Shown here: one piece after another, positions 8,591 to 16,899 of the stretch
Layout: every line of letters starts with the position of its first letter
How positions within the stretch are numbered: position 1 is the first letter of the stretch
DNA from: PALSA-1335 sp965231025
Lineage (GTDB): Bacteria; Patescibacteriota; Gracilibacteria; UBA1369
Reading direction: 5' to 3'
Assembly (NCBI GenBank): GCA_965231025.1
Contig: OZ246407.1
Location: 186,001 to 250,000 of the forward strand
DNA: 64,000 nucleotides
Notes under the pieces: model-generated
Database searches by the model: none
What the model was told of the DNA's origin: nothing
Seen by the model: the letters and a program-made list of their open reading frames with translations, nothing else
Translations under genes and position numbers: made by a program

Positions 8591-9991
8591 CTTCTTTGCG
8601 CCGGCCATGGCCTTTTCGTGCTTCTCGCGGGCCTGTTCGATGGTACCGACCATGTAGAAGTCGGACTCGTTCAGGTCGTCATGCTTGCCCTCGATGATCT
8701 CTTTAAACGCACGTACGGTATCTTTTAAGCGGACGTACTGACCGGGGGTGTTCGTAAACGGTTCGGCCACAAAGAACGGCTGTGAGAAGAATCGCTGGAT
8801 CTTGCGGGCGCGCGCAACAAGTTTCTTGTCCTCTTCGGAAAGCTCATCCATACCAAGAATCGCGATAATATCCTGAAGATCCTTGTAGCGCTGAAGAACG
8901 CGCTGAACTTCACGGGCGGTGGTGTAGTGTTCTTCACCGACAACGTTCAGATCAAGCTGGCGTGATGTGGAATCCAAAGGATCCACAGCCGGGTAAATAC
9001 CCTGTTCTGTAAGAGCACGGCTCAATACTACAGTAGAGTCCAAATGGGCAAAAGTGGTTGCGGGAGCCGGATCGGTCGTATCATCCGCAGGAACATACAC
9101 CGCCTGTACGGAAGTAATGGAACCATCCTTGGTGGAAGTAATACGTTCCTGGAGGGCGCCCATTTCCGTGGCGAGGTTTGGCTGGTAACCCACGGCGGAC
9201 GGCATGCGTCCAAGTAACGCGGACACTTCTGAACCTGCCTGGGAGAAACGGAAAATGTTATCAATAAAGAGCAACACGTCGCGCTTTTCAACATCGCGGA
9301 AGTATTCGGCAATGGTCAAACCGGTCAGAGCCACGCGGAGACGCGCTCCAGGTGGTTCGTTCATCTGGCCGAACACCATCGCGGTCTTCTTGATAACGCC
9401 GGACTCCTTCATTTCCGTCCAGAGATCGTTTCCTTCACGGGTACGTTCACCCACGCCAGCGAACACGGAATAACCTCCATGCTCGGTGGCAATGTTGCGG
9501 ATCAACTCCTGAATCAACACGGTTTTACCCACGCCGGCTCCTCCAAACAGACCGACCTTACCACCTTTGGCAAAAGGACAAATGAGATCAATAACTTTCA
9601 AACCCGTTTCAAAAATCTCGGTCTGGGAAGATTGATCCACAAATGGTGGAATTGGACGGTGGATTTCCCAGCGCTCAGCGCTTTCTACCGGGCCCTGGCC
9701 GTCGATCGGATCGCCAAGCACGTTGAGAATGCGGCCCAAAGCCTTTTCACCGACCGGAACCGTAATGGATTTTCCGGTGGAAGTAGACTCCTGTCCGCGG
9801 GTAAGACCGTCGGTGGAATCCATCGCAATGCCGCGGACCTGGTTGTCGCCGAGCTGCTGCTGGATCTCAACCACGAGTTTCTTGTCACCGTTCATCACCT
9901 CCACGGTCTCCAGGATTTTTGGAAGTTCCTCGGCGGCGAACTCAAAGTCCACGACCGGACCGATCACCTGGGTAATTTTTCCTTTTGCCAT
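8588..9991 (-). CDS. atpD: ATP synthase F1 beta subunit (catalytic)
   Basis: 467 residues, normal length. It carries the catalytic nucleotide sites of the F1 hexamer. The P-loop GGAGVGKTV is near residue 150, the catalytic glutamate lies in GERTREGNDL, the Walker B region is LLFIDNIFRFSQAG, and the DELSEED loop that touches gamma is intact (GMDELSEEDKK). It is the seventh gene in the order atpBEFHAGDC, 29 bases after atpG. There is no Shine-Dalgarno; the ATG follows an AT-rich leader (AACTAACATATT). Confidence 0.98.
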   Translation of the reverse strand: MAKGKITQVIGPVVDFEFAAEELPKILETVEVMNGDKKLVVEIQQQLGDNQVRGIAMDSTDGLTRGQESTSTGKSITVPVGEKALGRILNVLGDPIDGQGPVESAERWEIHRPIPPFVDQSSQTEIFETGLKVIDLICPFAKGGKVGLFGGAGVGKTVLIQELIRNIATEHGGYSVFAGVGERTREGNDLWTEMKESGVIKKTAMVFGQMNEPPGARLRVALTGLTIAEYFRDVEKRDVLLFIDNIFRFSQAGSEVSALLGRMPSAVGYQPNLATEMGALQERITSTKDGSITSVQAVYVPADDTTDPAPATTFAHLDSTVVLSRALTEQGIYPAVDPLDSTSRQLDLNVVGEEHYTTAREVQRVLQRYKDLQDIIAILGMDELSEEDKKLVARARKIQRFFSQPFFVAEPFTNTPGQYVRLKDTVRAFKEIIEGKHDDLNESDFYMVGTIEQAREKHEKAMAGAKK

Positions 9992-10020
9992 AATATGTTA
10001 GTTAATAATTTATAATTTAG

Positions 10021-10878
10021 TTAAGCATTCGACCCTGCGACCACCTCAAGAATTTCCTTGGTGATCTTGGTCTGGCGGGCTTTGTTGTAGTGCAGCGTAA
10101 GGTTGTTGATGATATCGGTGGCGTTGTCGGAAGCCTGGCGCATCGCCAACATACGCGCGCTGTGTTCAGAAGCCACGGATTCAAGGACGGTCTGGTACAC
10201 GGTGGTTTCAACGTAACGCTGGAGCAGTTCCCCAAGCAGTTTTTCACGGTCCTGTTCAAAGATATAGTCGTGTTTGCGGCCGGTGGACTCCATTTCGGAA
10301 GGTTCAATCGGAAGCAGTTTCTTGAGAACCGGTTTCTGGGTCATGGCGGAGTAGAAATGGTTGTAGACCATGTACACTTCATCCAGTTTTCCGTTCAAAA
10401 AGTCGTCGATCACCACGCGGCTGATACCGATGGTGTCCAGGAACGAAGGCTTGTCGGACATCGTTTCAAAATCGGCGAGAACGGCTTTGCCGACGCGTTC
10501 CATGGCCTGGCGGCCCTTTTTACCGACCGTGAGTACGATCTCTTTGGTCTCGTTCTTTTCACGGAGAATCTCCAGCATCCTGCGGATGATGTTGCTGTTA
10601 AAACCTCCGCAGAGACCGCGGTTGGAGGTCATAAAGACATATCCGACGTTCTTCACTTTGTCGCGTTTCTTCAAAAAAGGGTGTGATAGCGCCGGATCGC
10701 TGAACGTCACCAGGTCGCCGATCACCTCTTCCAGTTTGTTGATATACGGGCGGCCCTTGAGCGCGGCAGTTTGAGCTCGTTTCATTTTAGACGCCGCGAT
10801 CATCTCCATCGCCTTCGTGATCTTTTTGGTGGACTGAACGGACTTGATTCTGATTTTAATGTCTCGGAGTGACGCCAT
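10021..10878 (-). CDS. atpG: ATP synthase F1 gamma subunit (rotor shaft)
   Basis: 285 residues, normal length. N- and C-terminal helices form the coiled-coil shaft: the start SLRDIKIRIKSVQSTKKIT with TKAMEMIAASKM, and the end ATDIINNLTLHYNKARQTKI. The central Rossmann-like region includes SNRGLCGGFNSNI, a strongly conserved gamma signature. It lies 90 bases after atpA, across a minisatellite. No ribosome-binding site is visible before the ATG. Confidence 0.97.
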   Translation of the reverse strand: MASLRDIKIRIKSVQSTKKITKAMEMIAASKMKRAQTAALKGRPYINKLEEVIGDLVTFSDPALSHPFLKKRDKVKNVGYVFMTSNRGLCGGFNSNIIRRMLEILREKNETKEIVLTVGKKGRQAMERVGKAVLADFETMSDKPSFLDTIGISRVVIDDFLNGKLDEVYMVYNHFYSAMTQKPVLKKLLPIEPSEMESTGRKHDYIFEQDREKLLGELLQRYVETTVYQTVLESVASEHSARMLAMRQASDNATDIINNLTLHYNKARQTKITKEILEVVAGSNA

Positions 10879-10905
10879 CGTATGAAATTATTGTGTGTAA
10901 TAAAC

Positions 10906-10975
10906 CACATTCTACATTCTAAGACCTACCTTCTATTATTCTACGACCTACATTCTATGACCTCTATTCTACTTA
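10906..10975. repeat. Minisatellite in the atpA-atpG gap
   Basis: On the minus strand the units read GTAGGTCATAGAATG, GTAGGTCGTAGAATA and GTAGGTCTTAGAATG. At least three degenerate copies fill the gap and just overlap the atpA stop. The sequence is related to the shorter array at 8557-8590. Confidence 0.6.
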
Positions 10976-12477
10976 CTATACCCCTCCTTGAACTCCTGAA
11001 TGGCTTTCTTGAGCTGATTTTCCAGGTCGTCGGTGAACTTGGAAGCAACGGTCAACGCCTCTTCCAGATTCTTGTACTTGGTCTTCATGAAGACGTACAG
11101 TTTTGATTCAAAATCACGGACGTCGGCAACGGCGATGTCATCCAGCAAACCGCTGTTCAGGGCGTAAATGATGGAGATCTGCTGTGCGGCGGAAAGCGGC
11201 TGATATTGAGGTTGTTTCAGCACTTCCGTCACGCGCTGGCCGCGTTCGATGGCGGCTTTGGTCTGCGCGTCAAGATCCGAGCCGATCTGGGCAAAACTTT
11301 CCAGGGTACGGAACTGTGCGTAGTCCAGGCGCAGGCGGCCGGCAACCTTTTTCATCACCGGAAGCTGTGCGGAACCACCCACGCGGGATACGGAAATACC
11401 GGGGTTTACGGCCGGTCTCTTGCCTGCGTAGAAAAGCTCGGGCTCAAGATAAATCTGGCCGTCGGTAATGGAAATAACGTTCGTAGGAATATAAGCGGAC
11501 ACATCGTTGGCCTGGGTTTCAATAATCGGCAACGCGGTCATGGAACCGCCGCCCAAAGATTCTGAAAGGCGGGAAGCGCGTTCCAACAGACGTGAGTGCA
11601 GGTAAAAAATATCTCCGGGGTACGCTTCGCGGCCGGGCGGGCGGCGGAGCAGAAGGGCGACTTCACGGTAAGCCCAGGCATGTTTGGAAAGATCGTCGTA
11701 GACAATCAAAGAATCTTCGCCGTTGTACATTACCTCTTCGGCCATGGCGCATCCGGTATAGGGAGCGATAAAGTTCAGGGAAGCCGGATCGGAAGCCGAA
11801 GTCGAAATAATGGTGGTGTACTCCATGGCCCCGGTCTGTTCCAGCTTGCGGACGACGCCGGCAATCGTTGACTGTTTCTGCCCGATGGCGACATAGAAGC
11901 AGTGAACGTTTTTGCCCTTCTGGTTGATGATCGTATCGATCGCGATGGCGGTCTTGCCCACCTGCCGGTCTCCAATGATCAACTCACGCTGACCGCGGCC
12001 GACGGGGATCATCGCATCAATGGCCTTCACGCCGGTCTGCAGAGGAACACCCACGGATTTGCGGTAAATAACGCCTTCCGCCTTGTTTTCAATCGGACGG
12101 AATTTTTTGGATTTGATGGGGCCCTTGCCGTCAATCGCCTGGCCCAACGCATTGACCACGCGGCCGGTAAGTTCCGGTCCGACCGGAACCTCCATGATGC
12201 GACCGGTGCTTTTTACGGTATCACCTTCCTTGAGGTGTTTTCCCTGACTGAAAAGGATACAGCCAACGGTATCCTGGGTCAGGTTGATGGCCATTCCGTA
12301 GGTATCACCCGGGAATTCGACCATTTCACCCATCTTCACGTCGTTCAGTCCGCTCACCTGGGCAACGCCGTCACCGATCGTCACGATGTTTCCAACGCCG
12401 ACGGTATTCGGTTTGAAATCCATGGTTTTAAGTTGCTCTTCCAGAAATTGCGTAATTTGGTTCGCGTTGAGTTGCAT
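10969..12477 (-). CDS. atpA: ATP synthase F1 alpha subunit
   Basis: 502 residues, normal length. Alpha forms the non-catalytic nucleotide sites of F1 and supplies the arginine finger. The P-loop GDRQVGKTAIAID is near residue 170 and the arginine-finger segment VSRVGGSAQ near 373. The N-terminal beta-barrel (GIVTIGDGVAQVSGL-like region) and C-terminal helical domain are complete. It lies 72 bases after atpH. The ATG (MQLNANQITQF) is preceded by an A-rich leader without a Shine-Dalgarno. Confidence 0.98.
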   Translation of the reverse strand: MQLNANQITQFLEEQLKTMDFKPNTVGVGNIVTIGDGVAQVSGLNDVKMGEMVEFPGDTYGMAINLTQDTVGCILFSQGKHLKEGDTVKSTGRIMEVPVGPELTGRVVNALGQAIDGKGPIKSKKFRPIENKAEGVIYRKSVGVPLQTGVKAIDAMIPVGRGQRELIIGDRQVGKTAIAIDTIINQKGKNVHCFYVAIGQKQSTIAGVVRKLEQTGAMEYTTIISTSASDPASLNFIAPYTGCAMAEEVMYNGEDSLIVYDDLSKHAWAYREVALLLRRPPGREAYPGDIFYLHSRLLERASRLSESLGGGSMTALPIIETQANDVSAYIPTNVISITDGQIYLEPELFYAGKRPAVNPGISVSRVGGSAQLPVMKKVAGRLRLDYAQFRTLESFAQIGSDLDAQTKAAIERGQRVTEVLKQPQYQPLSAAQQISIIYALNSGLLDDIAVADVRDFESKLYVFMKTKYKNLEEALTVASKFTDDLENQLKKAIQEFKEGYSK

Positions 12478-12549
12478 AGGTTTTGGTGATTAATTATTGG
12501 CGTGGTAATCCGGGCGCTGCTCAAGTAGCGGGCCCGGGCTGAGCGCATA

Positions 12550-13095
12550 TCAAATAGTCTGGCTGGTAAGGTGTTTCTGAAGTGTCTCTAAATAATTTTT
12601 GACGGAATAGTCGGTAAGGTAGCTGTTTTCGTAAATTTGGGCGCCCGCAACCAGAGCCGGGTCAACCTCGAACTTCACGGTCACCGGGTGTTTCTTGTTC
12701 GCCTGAATCTTCTGCACAAATGAAAGCTGTTCCTGGGGCGAAAACTCGCGGGCCGTCCTGATGGTGATCTCCTTGATTCCTTTGGCATCATGGTAGCCCC
12801 TGCGGTAAATATCGGCGATTTTTGGGATATATTTGAGCGCTTTCTGCCGGGCCAAAGCGTTGAGCAGTTTGAGGGTCAGTTCGTTCACTTTTCCGTGAAA
12901 AGTGCTGTGGAGAACCTTCTGGGCCGCCGCATCGGGCAGATACGAAACGCTCTGGAGGAGAACCTTGAAGTTCTTGTCCTTCATGAGGTTTGTGAGTCCC
13001 TCCATGTCGGCGGCGACCTTGTCTTCCGACTTGGCTGCCGTTGCCGAGCGCACCAGCGACTGTCCTACCTTGATGTGGAAATTTCCCGTGGTCAT
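12550..13095 (-). CDS. atpH: ATP synthase F1 delta subunit (stator)
   Basis: 181 residues, normal for delta/OSCP, which links the top of F1 to the b-subunit stalk. Helical N-terminal half and a C-terminal half with the usual features (ITIRTAREFSPQEQLSFVQK, then VKFEVDPALVAGAQI). Its start overlaps the end of atpF by four bases (ATGA), indicating translational coupling. Sequence conservation is low, as usual for this subunit; position and length make the call secure. Confidence 0.93.
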   Translation of the reverse strand: MTTGNFHIKVGQSLVRSATAAKSEDKVAADMEGLTNLMKDKNFKVLLQSVSYLPDAAAQKVLHSTFHGKVNELTLKLLNALARQKALKYIPKIADIYRRGYHDAKGIKEITIRTAREFSPQEQLSFVQKIQANKKHPVTVKFEVDPALVAGAQIYENSYLTDYSVKNYLETLQKHLTSQTI

Positions 13096-13685
13096 GCTGC
13101 AAAACTGTTAAGGCTTTCTTCAATCATTTTGGCATCCTTGCCGGAATCCATTTTTTCGCGGATAACTTTTTCGGCCGTTTTTACAATGAGACTCACAGCC
13201 TGGGCTTTGAGGTCCTCCATGGTTTTTGCCTTTTCCAGAGCGATAACCTGGTGTCCGTTGTCGATGATTTTCTTGGCCTGATCCTGGGCCTCGGCCACCA
13301 TGGTGTTCTTGAGTCCCTCACCGTCCTTGCGGGCCTTGTCCATCATCGTCTGGCTTTCGACCTTGGCGCTCTTCATCATGTCTTCGCGGATCGTTGTGGC
13401 CTCTTTCAACGATGCCTCGGCCTTTTCGGCATTCTCCACGCCGTCCTTGATTTTCTTTTCACGGTCGGTGAGGAGTTTTGACAGAGGTTTATAGAGGATA
13501 AGGTTAAGGACGGCCAACAGCACGATAAAGTTCAATGCCTGAAAACCGACGACTGCCGGATCCAGGGAGAGACCTCCGCCTTCATGGGCTCCTGCCTCGG
13601 ATGCCGGGGCAGCCTCGGTGCTTGCCGTCGTTTCAGTTTCAGCGGGCTCACTGGATGCGAGGGCCACGGGAATAAATTCGTTCAT
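13092..13685 (-). CDS. atpF: ATP synthase Fo b subunit with extended N-terminus
   Basis: 197 residues, longer than the 156-170 of typical b subunits. About 45 extra Ala/Glu/Thr/Gly-rich residues precede the membrane helix (ALNFIVLLAVLNLILYKPL). A long charged helix follows (DREKKIKDGVENAEKAEASL onward) that dimerises as the peripheral stalk. There is only one b-type gene here, so the stalk is presumably a homodimer. The extra N-terminus would lie outside the membrane; its role is unknown, and an internal start has no good ATG to support it. Confidence 0.93.
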   Translation of the reverse strand: MNEFIPVALASSEPAETETTASTEAAPASEAGAHEGGGLSLDPAVVGFQALNFIVLLAVLNLILYKPLSKLLTDREKKIKDGVENAEKAEASLKEATTIREDMMKSAKVESQTMMDKARKDGEGLKNTMVAEAQDQAKKIIDNGHQVIALEKAKTMEDLKAQAVSLIVKTAEKVIREKMDSGKDAKMIEESLNSFAA

Positions 13686-13744
13686 AAGTTTGCGTTAAAA
13701 TCGCCGGATATGGCGTAATAAATTCTTGGAAAATCCAAAAATTC

Positions 13745-13957
13745 TTACTTGTTCAGGATCAAAATAGCGATAACGAAGGAGAAAATACCAAGACCTTCAG
13801 CGAATGCGCAGGCAAGAATCATGTTGAGCTGGATCTTGGATGTAGCCTCCGGTTGGCGTGCAATGGATTCAACAGCCTTGGCACCAATGCGGCCGATAGA
13901 GAAAGCCGGCAGAGTAACGCCCAATGCGATGGCGATAGCGGCAGCGAGAGTATTCAT
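13745..13957 (-). CDS. atpE: ATP synthase Fo c subunit (rotor ring)
   Basis: 70 residues forming two membrane helices joined by the polar loop ARQPE. I chose the ATG at 13957 (MNTLAAAIAIALGV) because it gives the usual c-subunit length; the frame runs open further upstream. The ion-binding carboxylate is E54 in CAFAEGLGIF. The residue after it is Gly, and no Gln sits at the Na+-ligand position of helix 1, so proton coupling is more likely than sodium. A T-rich stretch lies upstream of the ATG, reminiscent of the U-rich enhancer of other atpE genes. Confidence 0.95.
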   Translation of the reverse strand: MNTLAAAIAIALGVTLPAFSIGRIGAKAVESIARQPEATSKIQLNMILACAFAEGLGIFSFVIAILILNK

Positions 13958-14038
13958 ATAAATATGAATTAAGAAATAAATAGTGAGATAGAATCTCATG
14001 GCAGCTCCGTCAGGCGGGGCTCTCATGAAGCGCTATCC

Positions 14039-14845
14039 TCAGCCGACGGTCACGTGGACCGGAGGGCCGACTTCGTTTTTTGTGGGAGCAATCACTTCAC
14101 CGTCCTCCTCCTCATGTGCCGTGTTCAAGGCGGTGAACGTCAGGAAAAGCACCGCGAATACGAACGCCTGAATCAGGCCGATCAAAAATTCCAGCATCAT
14201 GAAAGGCAGGGGGAATCCCGGAGCAATCAACAGGAACGCAACCGTCAAAACGATCTCCCCTCCGAAAATATTTCCAAAAAGACGGAGAGCGAGCGCCAGA
14301 GGACGGACAAGTTCGGAAATAATGTGCAAAAGTCCGACGAAGAAATCCACGGCACCCATCGGTCCTTTGGTCAGCAGAGCCTTGATGTTCACAAAGTGTC
14401 CCAGGTGGCCGAGAATACCGTGCGCCTTCATGCCATAGTACTCGAAATACAAAAACGCCACGAGAGCCAGGGCCGCCGTGGTGTTGATGTCGCTCGTGGG
14501 AGCGCGTAAAAAACCGAGCTGTTCGGCAATAAGTCCCATGGCGATGCCGAGCCAGTTGGAAAAAAGAATCGTCAGAAAGAACGTGATGAAAATCGGGAAA
14601 TGCTTCTGCGCGGCTTCCCCTCCGACCTCCTTCATGAAGTTGCGCATTCCACCCAGGGACCATTCCACAAAGTTCTGAAAACCTTTGGGAAGATATTTCA
14701 TGGTCAAGCGTGCAACCAAAGCCAGGACGATCATCAAAGCCATAACAAGCCACATCGTGATCATCGTGTTCGTGACGGGAATCCCCGGCGCGATGTGGAA
14801 GATGGTTTTGGGAGCGAGATGAACTTCGAGGTCTGCAATACCCAT
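14039..14845 (-). CDS. atpB: ATP synthase Fo a subunit
   Basis: 268 residues, normal length, forming the stator half-channels. Membrane helices are evident throughout. The essential arginine is R188 in LALALRLFGNIFGGE, the classic subunit-a signature. The C-terminus has an extra charged tail (HEEEDGEVIAPTKNEVG). It is the first gene of the operon. No atpI precedes it; instead an O-antigen-ligase-family gene ends 70 bases upstream on the same strand. Confidence 0.97.
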   Translation of the reverse strand: MGIADLEVHLAPKTIFHIAPGIPVTNTMITMWLVMALMIVLALVARLTMKYLPKGFQNFVEWSLGGMRNFMKEVGGEAAQKHFPIFITFFLTILFSNWLGIAMGLIAEQLGFLRAPTSDINTTAALALVAFLYFEYYGMKAHGILGHLGHFVNIKALLTKGPMGAVDFFVGLLHIISELVRPLALALRLFGNIFGGEIVLTVAFLLIAPGFPLPFMMLEFLIGLIQAFVFAVLFLTFTALNTAHEEEDGEVIAPTKNEVGPPVHVTVG

Positions 14846-14915
14846 GTGCTTTCTTTGATGAAATCAACCTGACATTTTAAGAAGAGATTTCAAAAAGTCA
14901 ATCCCTTCGATTTTT

Positions 14916-16709
14916 TTATTGCCACTTTCTCATCTCCCGGGCTACTGAGAGGGAAAAACCGTCATACCCACGGAGCCGGGCGGCGTGCGCCGCCCGGTCC
15001 AATGCTTCCGAAATTTCCACCGAAGAAAACTTTTCACCCTCATACAGCCGCCCAAGAACAAAATGGGCCAGGTTGATGGAATAAAACGCCTCGGTGGGGG
15101 CCAGACCCGCCGCGGCTTCAAACTCACCCTTCACCCGTGAAACCAGACCCTGAAGGAAAGTGTCCGACGCTGCCTCCTCTGAATTTTGGGAATTCCCAAG
15201 ATTATTGGCCTGGATAAGGTCGTACGCCGTACGCATATGCGCGTCGGCCTCCACGGAACGGACGTCATGGAGCCAGAACATTCCCAACCCGGCCGCACAG
15301 ACCACGATAAAAATCGCCGCTTTCCACAACTTTCCCAGACTGAAGGAAACGGTTTCAAAATCTTTTTCATGAAGCGTATTCAGGATAAGCGCGGCGAACA
15401 AGGTGAAAAACACCCAGTGAACCGTCACGGAAAATCCGAACTGATTGGCGGCAAAAAGGCCGAGCAATCCCGAGGAAAGACCCAGGATAACCCAGGAGTC
15501 CGGTCCGTTTTTTCGCAAAAACCTGCGGGTCCCCGCAAGAATCAGTCCGAGCACGAAACAAAGGTAGGCGAACGTTCCGGGAATGCCGATCTGGACACCC
15601 CAGTCCAGCAGTTCATTGTGGGCGTGGTCAGCGATTTCGCCCGCATCTTCGCGGGTATTTACGGTATCAGGGGCAAAAGCCGGGAATGTGATGGCGTATG
15701 TTTCCGGTCCGTAACCGATGAGCGGGCTCGCCAAAATCTGTCTGACGGTGGCGGGCCAGATTTCAAGGCGCGTGCGCGTCGACGTCATATTTTCCTCACT
15801 CGTGGTGAGCCGGTCAAAGAACGGAATATTTTTCACCCAGGCATCCTCCCGATGGGCGGCCACATACCACACAAATCCCGCAACAATCAGCGGAAAAACG
15901 ACCAGCGCCGCCAGCGTTTTTTTTGCCTTCCGTTTGTAGGCGGCGACGGAGAGAAAAAATACGAAACTCAGCAGGAACGCCACAAAACCGGCCCGCGAGA
16001 GGGTAAAGATGAGGGTCGGAATTCCGGCACCCAGACAAACTGCGGAAAAAACCACCCATTTTTTCCTGAAAAAGTTCGCCATCAGCAACGGCAGGATCAT
16101 CACAATATATCCGGCCAGGTAGTTGGGATTGGCCAGCGTTCCGTAAATGCGGCCGTTGAACTGGGCATCGTCCCACCATTGTAAAAATCCCGGGGAGAAT
16201 TTCTGGAGAAGGGCGATACTGCAGGTCAGGAAAAAGCCTGCCAGCAGGACAAAAATGAGCCGCTCTTTTTGTTTGGGGCTCCGGAGCTCAAAAAACACGA
16301 CGACACCGAACAGCGCGTACGACGCCAGCGTCATAAGCCCCTGGAAGCGCGGATACCAGCCAAAAAAGCTCATGGCGGGGGCCACCGAAACCAGTGTCGT
16401 CAACGCGTAGACGGCCAAAAATATTCCGCCCCAAAACCAGAGGTACTTATGGGATTTCCACCGCAACGCAGGACTCTCTCCGGCCAAAAAGTGTCGAAGA
16501 ACCCAGAGAGGGAACAGGAGTGCCGTCAGTCCCTTGAAAACAACGACTTTGGCAAGTTCAAACGTGGTAAAAATATTCGGGATAAAGACCAGCGGGACGA
16601 GAAAAAGCACCAGAAGCCAAACAGCCTCCATCAAACGACCAATCCATGCCCGTTTCTGAGCAGCACGGAGCGGAAGATTGGATTCCCGTTGATTTTTGTG
16701 TTTCTTCAT
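14916..16709 (-). CDS. O-antigen ligase / Wzy-family polytopic membrane protein
   Basis: 597 residues from the ATG at 16709 (MKKHKNQRES). An upstream TTG frame extension is less likely, and AAGG lies about nine bases before this ATG. At least ten membrane helices. The large periplasmic loop carries the family signature GPETYAITFPAF ... DHAHNELLDWGVQIGIPG near residue 350, typical of the WaaL/Wzy superfamily that transfers or polymerises lipid-linked glycans. The last 100 residues are helical with TPR-like character. Substrate cannot be deduced; it could act in surface glycan assembly or protein O-glycosylation. It may be cotranscribed into atpB, since no terminator is seen in the 70-base gap. 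Confidence 0.85.
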   Translation of the reverse strand: MKKHKNQRESNLPLRAAQKRAWIGRLMEAVWLLVLFLVPLVFIPNIFTTFELAKVVVFKGLTALLFPLWVLRHFLAGESPALRWKSHKYLWFWGGIFLAVYALTTLVSVAPAMSFFGWYPRFQGLMTLASYALFGVVVFFELRSPKQKERLIFVLLAGFFLTCSIALLQKFSPGFLQWWDDAQFNGRIYGTLANPNYLAGYIVMILPLLMANFFRKKWVVFSAVCLGAGIPTLIFTLSRAGFVAFLLSFVFFLSVAAYKRKAKKTLAALVVFPLIVAGFVWYVAAHREDAWVKNIPFFDRLTTSEENMTSTRTRLEIWPATVRQILASPLIGYGPETYAITFPAFAPDTVNTREDAGEIADHAHNELLDWGVQIGIPGTFAYLCFVLGLILAGTRRFLRKNGPDSWVILGLSSGLLGLFAANQFGFSVTVHWVFFTLFAALILNTLHEKDFETVSFSLGKLWKAAIFIVVCAAGLGMFWLHDVRSVEADAHMRTAYDLIQANNLGNSQNSEEAASDTFLQGLVSRVKGEFEAAAGLAPTEAFYSINLAHFVLGRLYEGEKFSSVEISEALDRAAHAARLRGYDGFSLSVAREMRKWQ

Positions 16710-16813
16710 CCCAACAACCTTACCAGAAACTCCGAAAAACAACCATGAAATACTGCAATACAATACTAATAAAAATAGTCAATGAATTATGACAAAAAAG
16801 TGACCGTCGAGGC

Positions 16814-16842
16814 ATCACAAAACGGCTGATTTATGCTAAAAT
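16814..16842 (+). promoter_or_regulatory. Promoter of the surface operon
   Basis: ATCACA (16814-16819) and TAAAAT (16837-16842) are separated by exactly 17 bases, with an extended TG one base before the -10. It would start a transcript about 50 nt upstream of the gene at 16900. No later convincing promoter is seen before 25554, apart from hairpins in the gaps. Confidence 0.5.
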
Positions 16843-16899
16843 ATTAGGAAATTAAAAAAAAGACTCAAAACACAAAATAAAAATAATACAAATTTTACT

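Noticed and set aside
13958..14026. Longer atpE start adding 23 residues
   Set aside because: The extension is not c-subunit-like. The ATG at 13957 gives the standard 70-residue protein.
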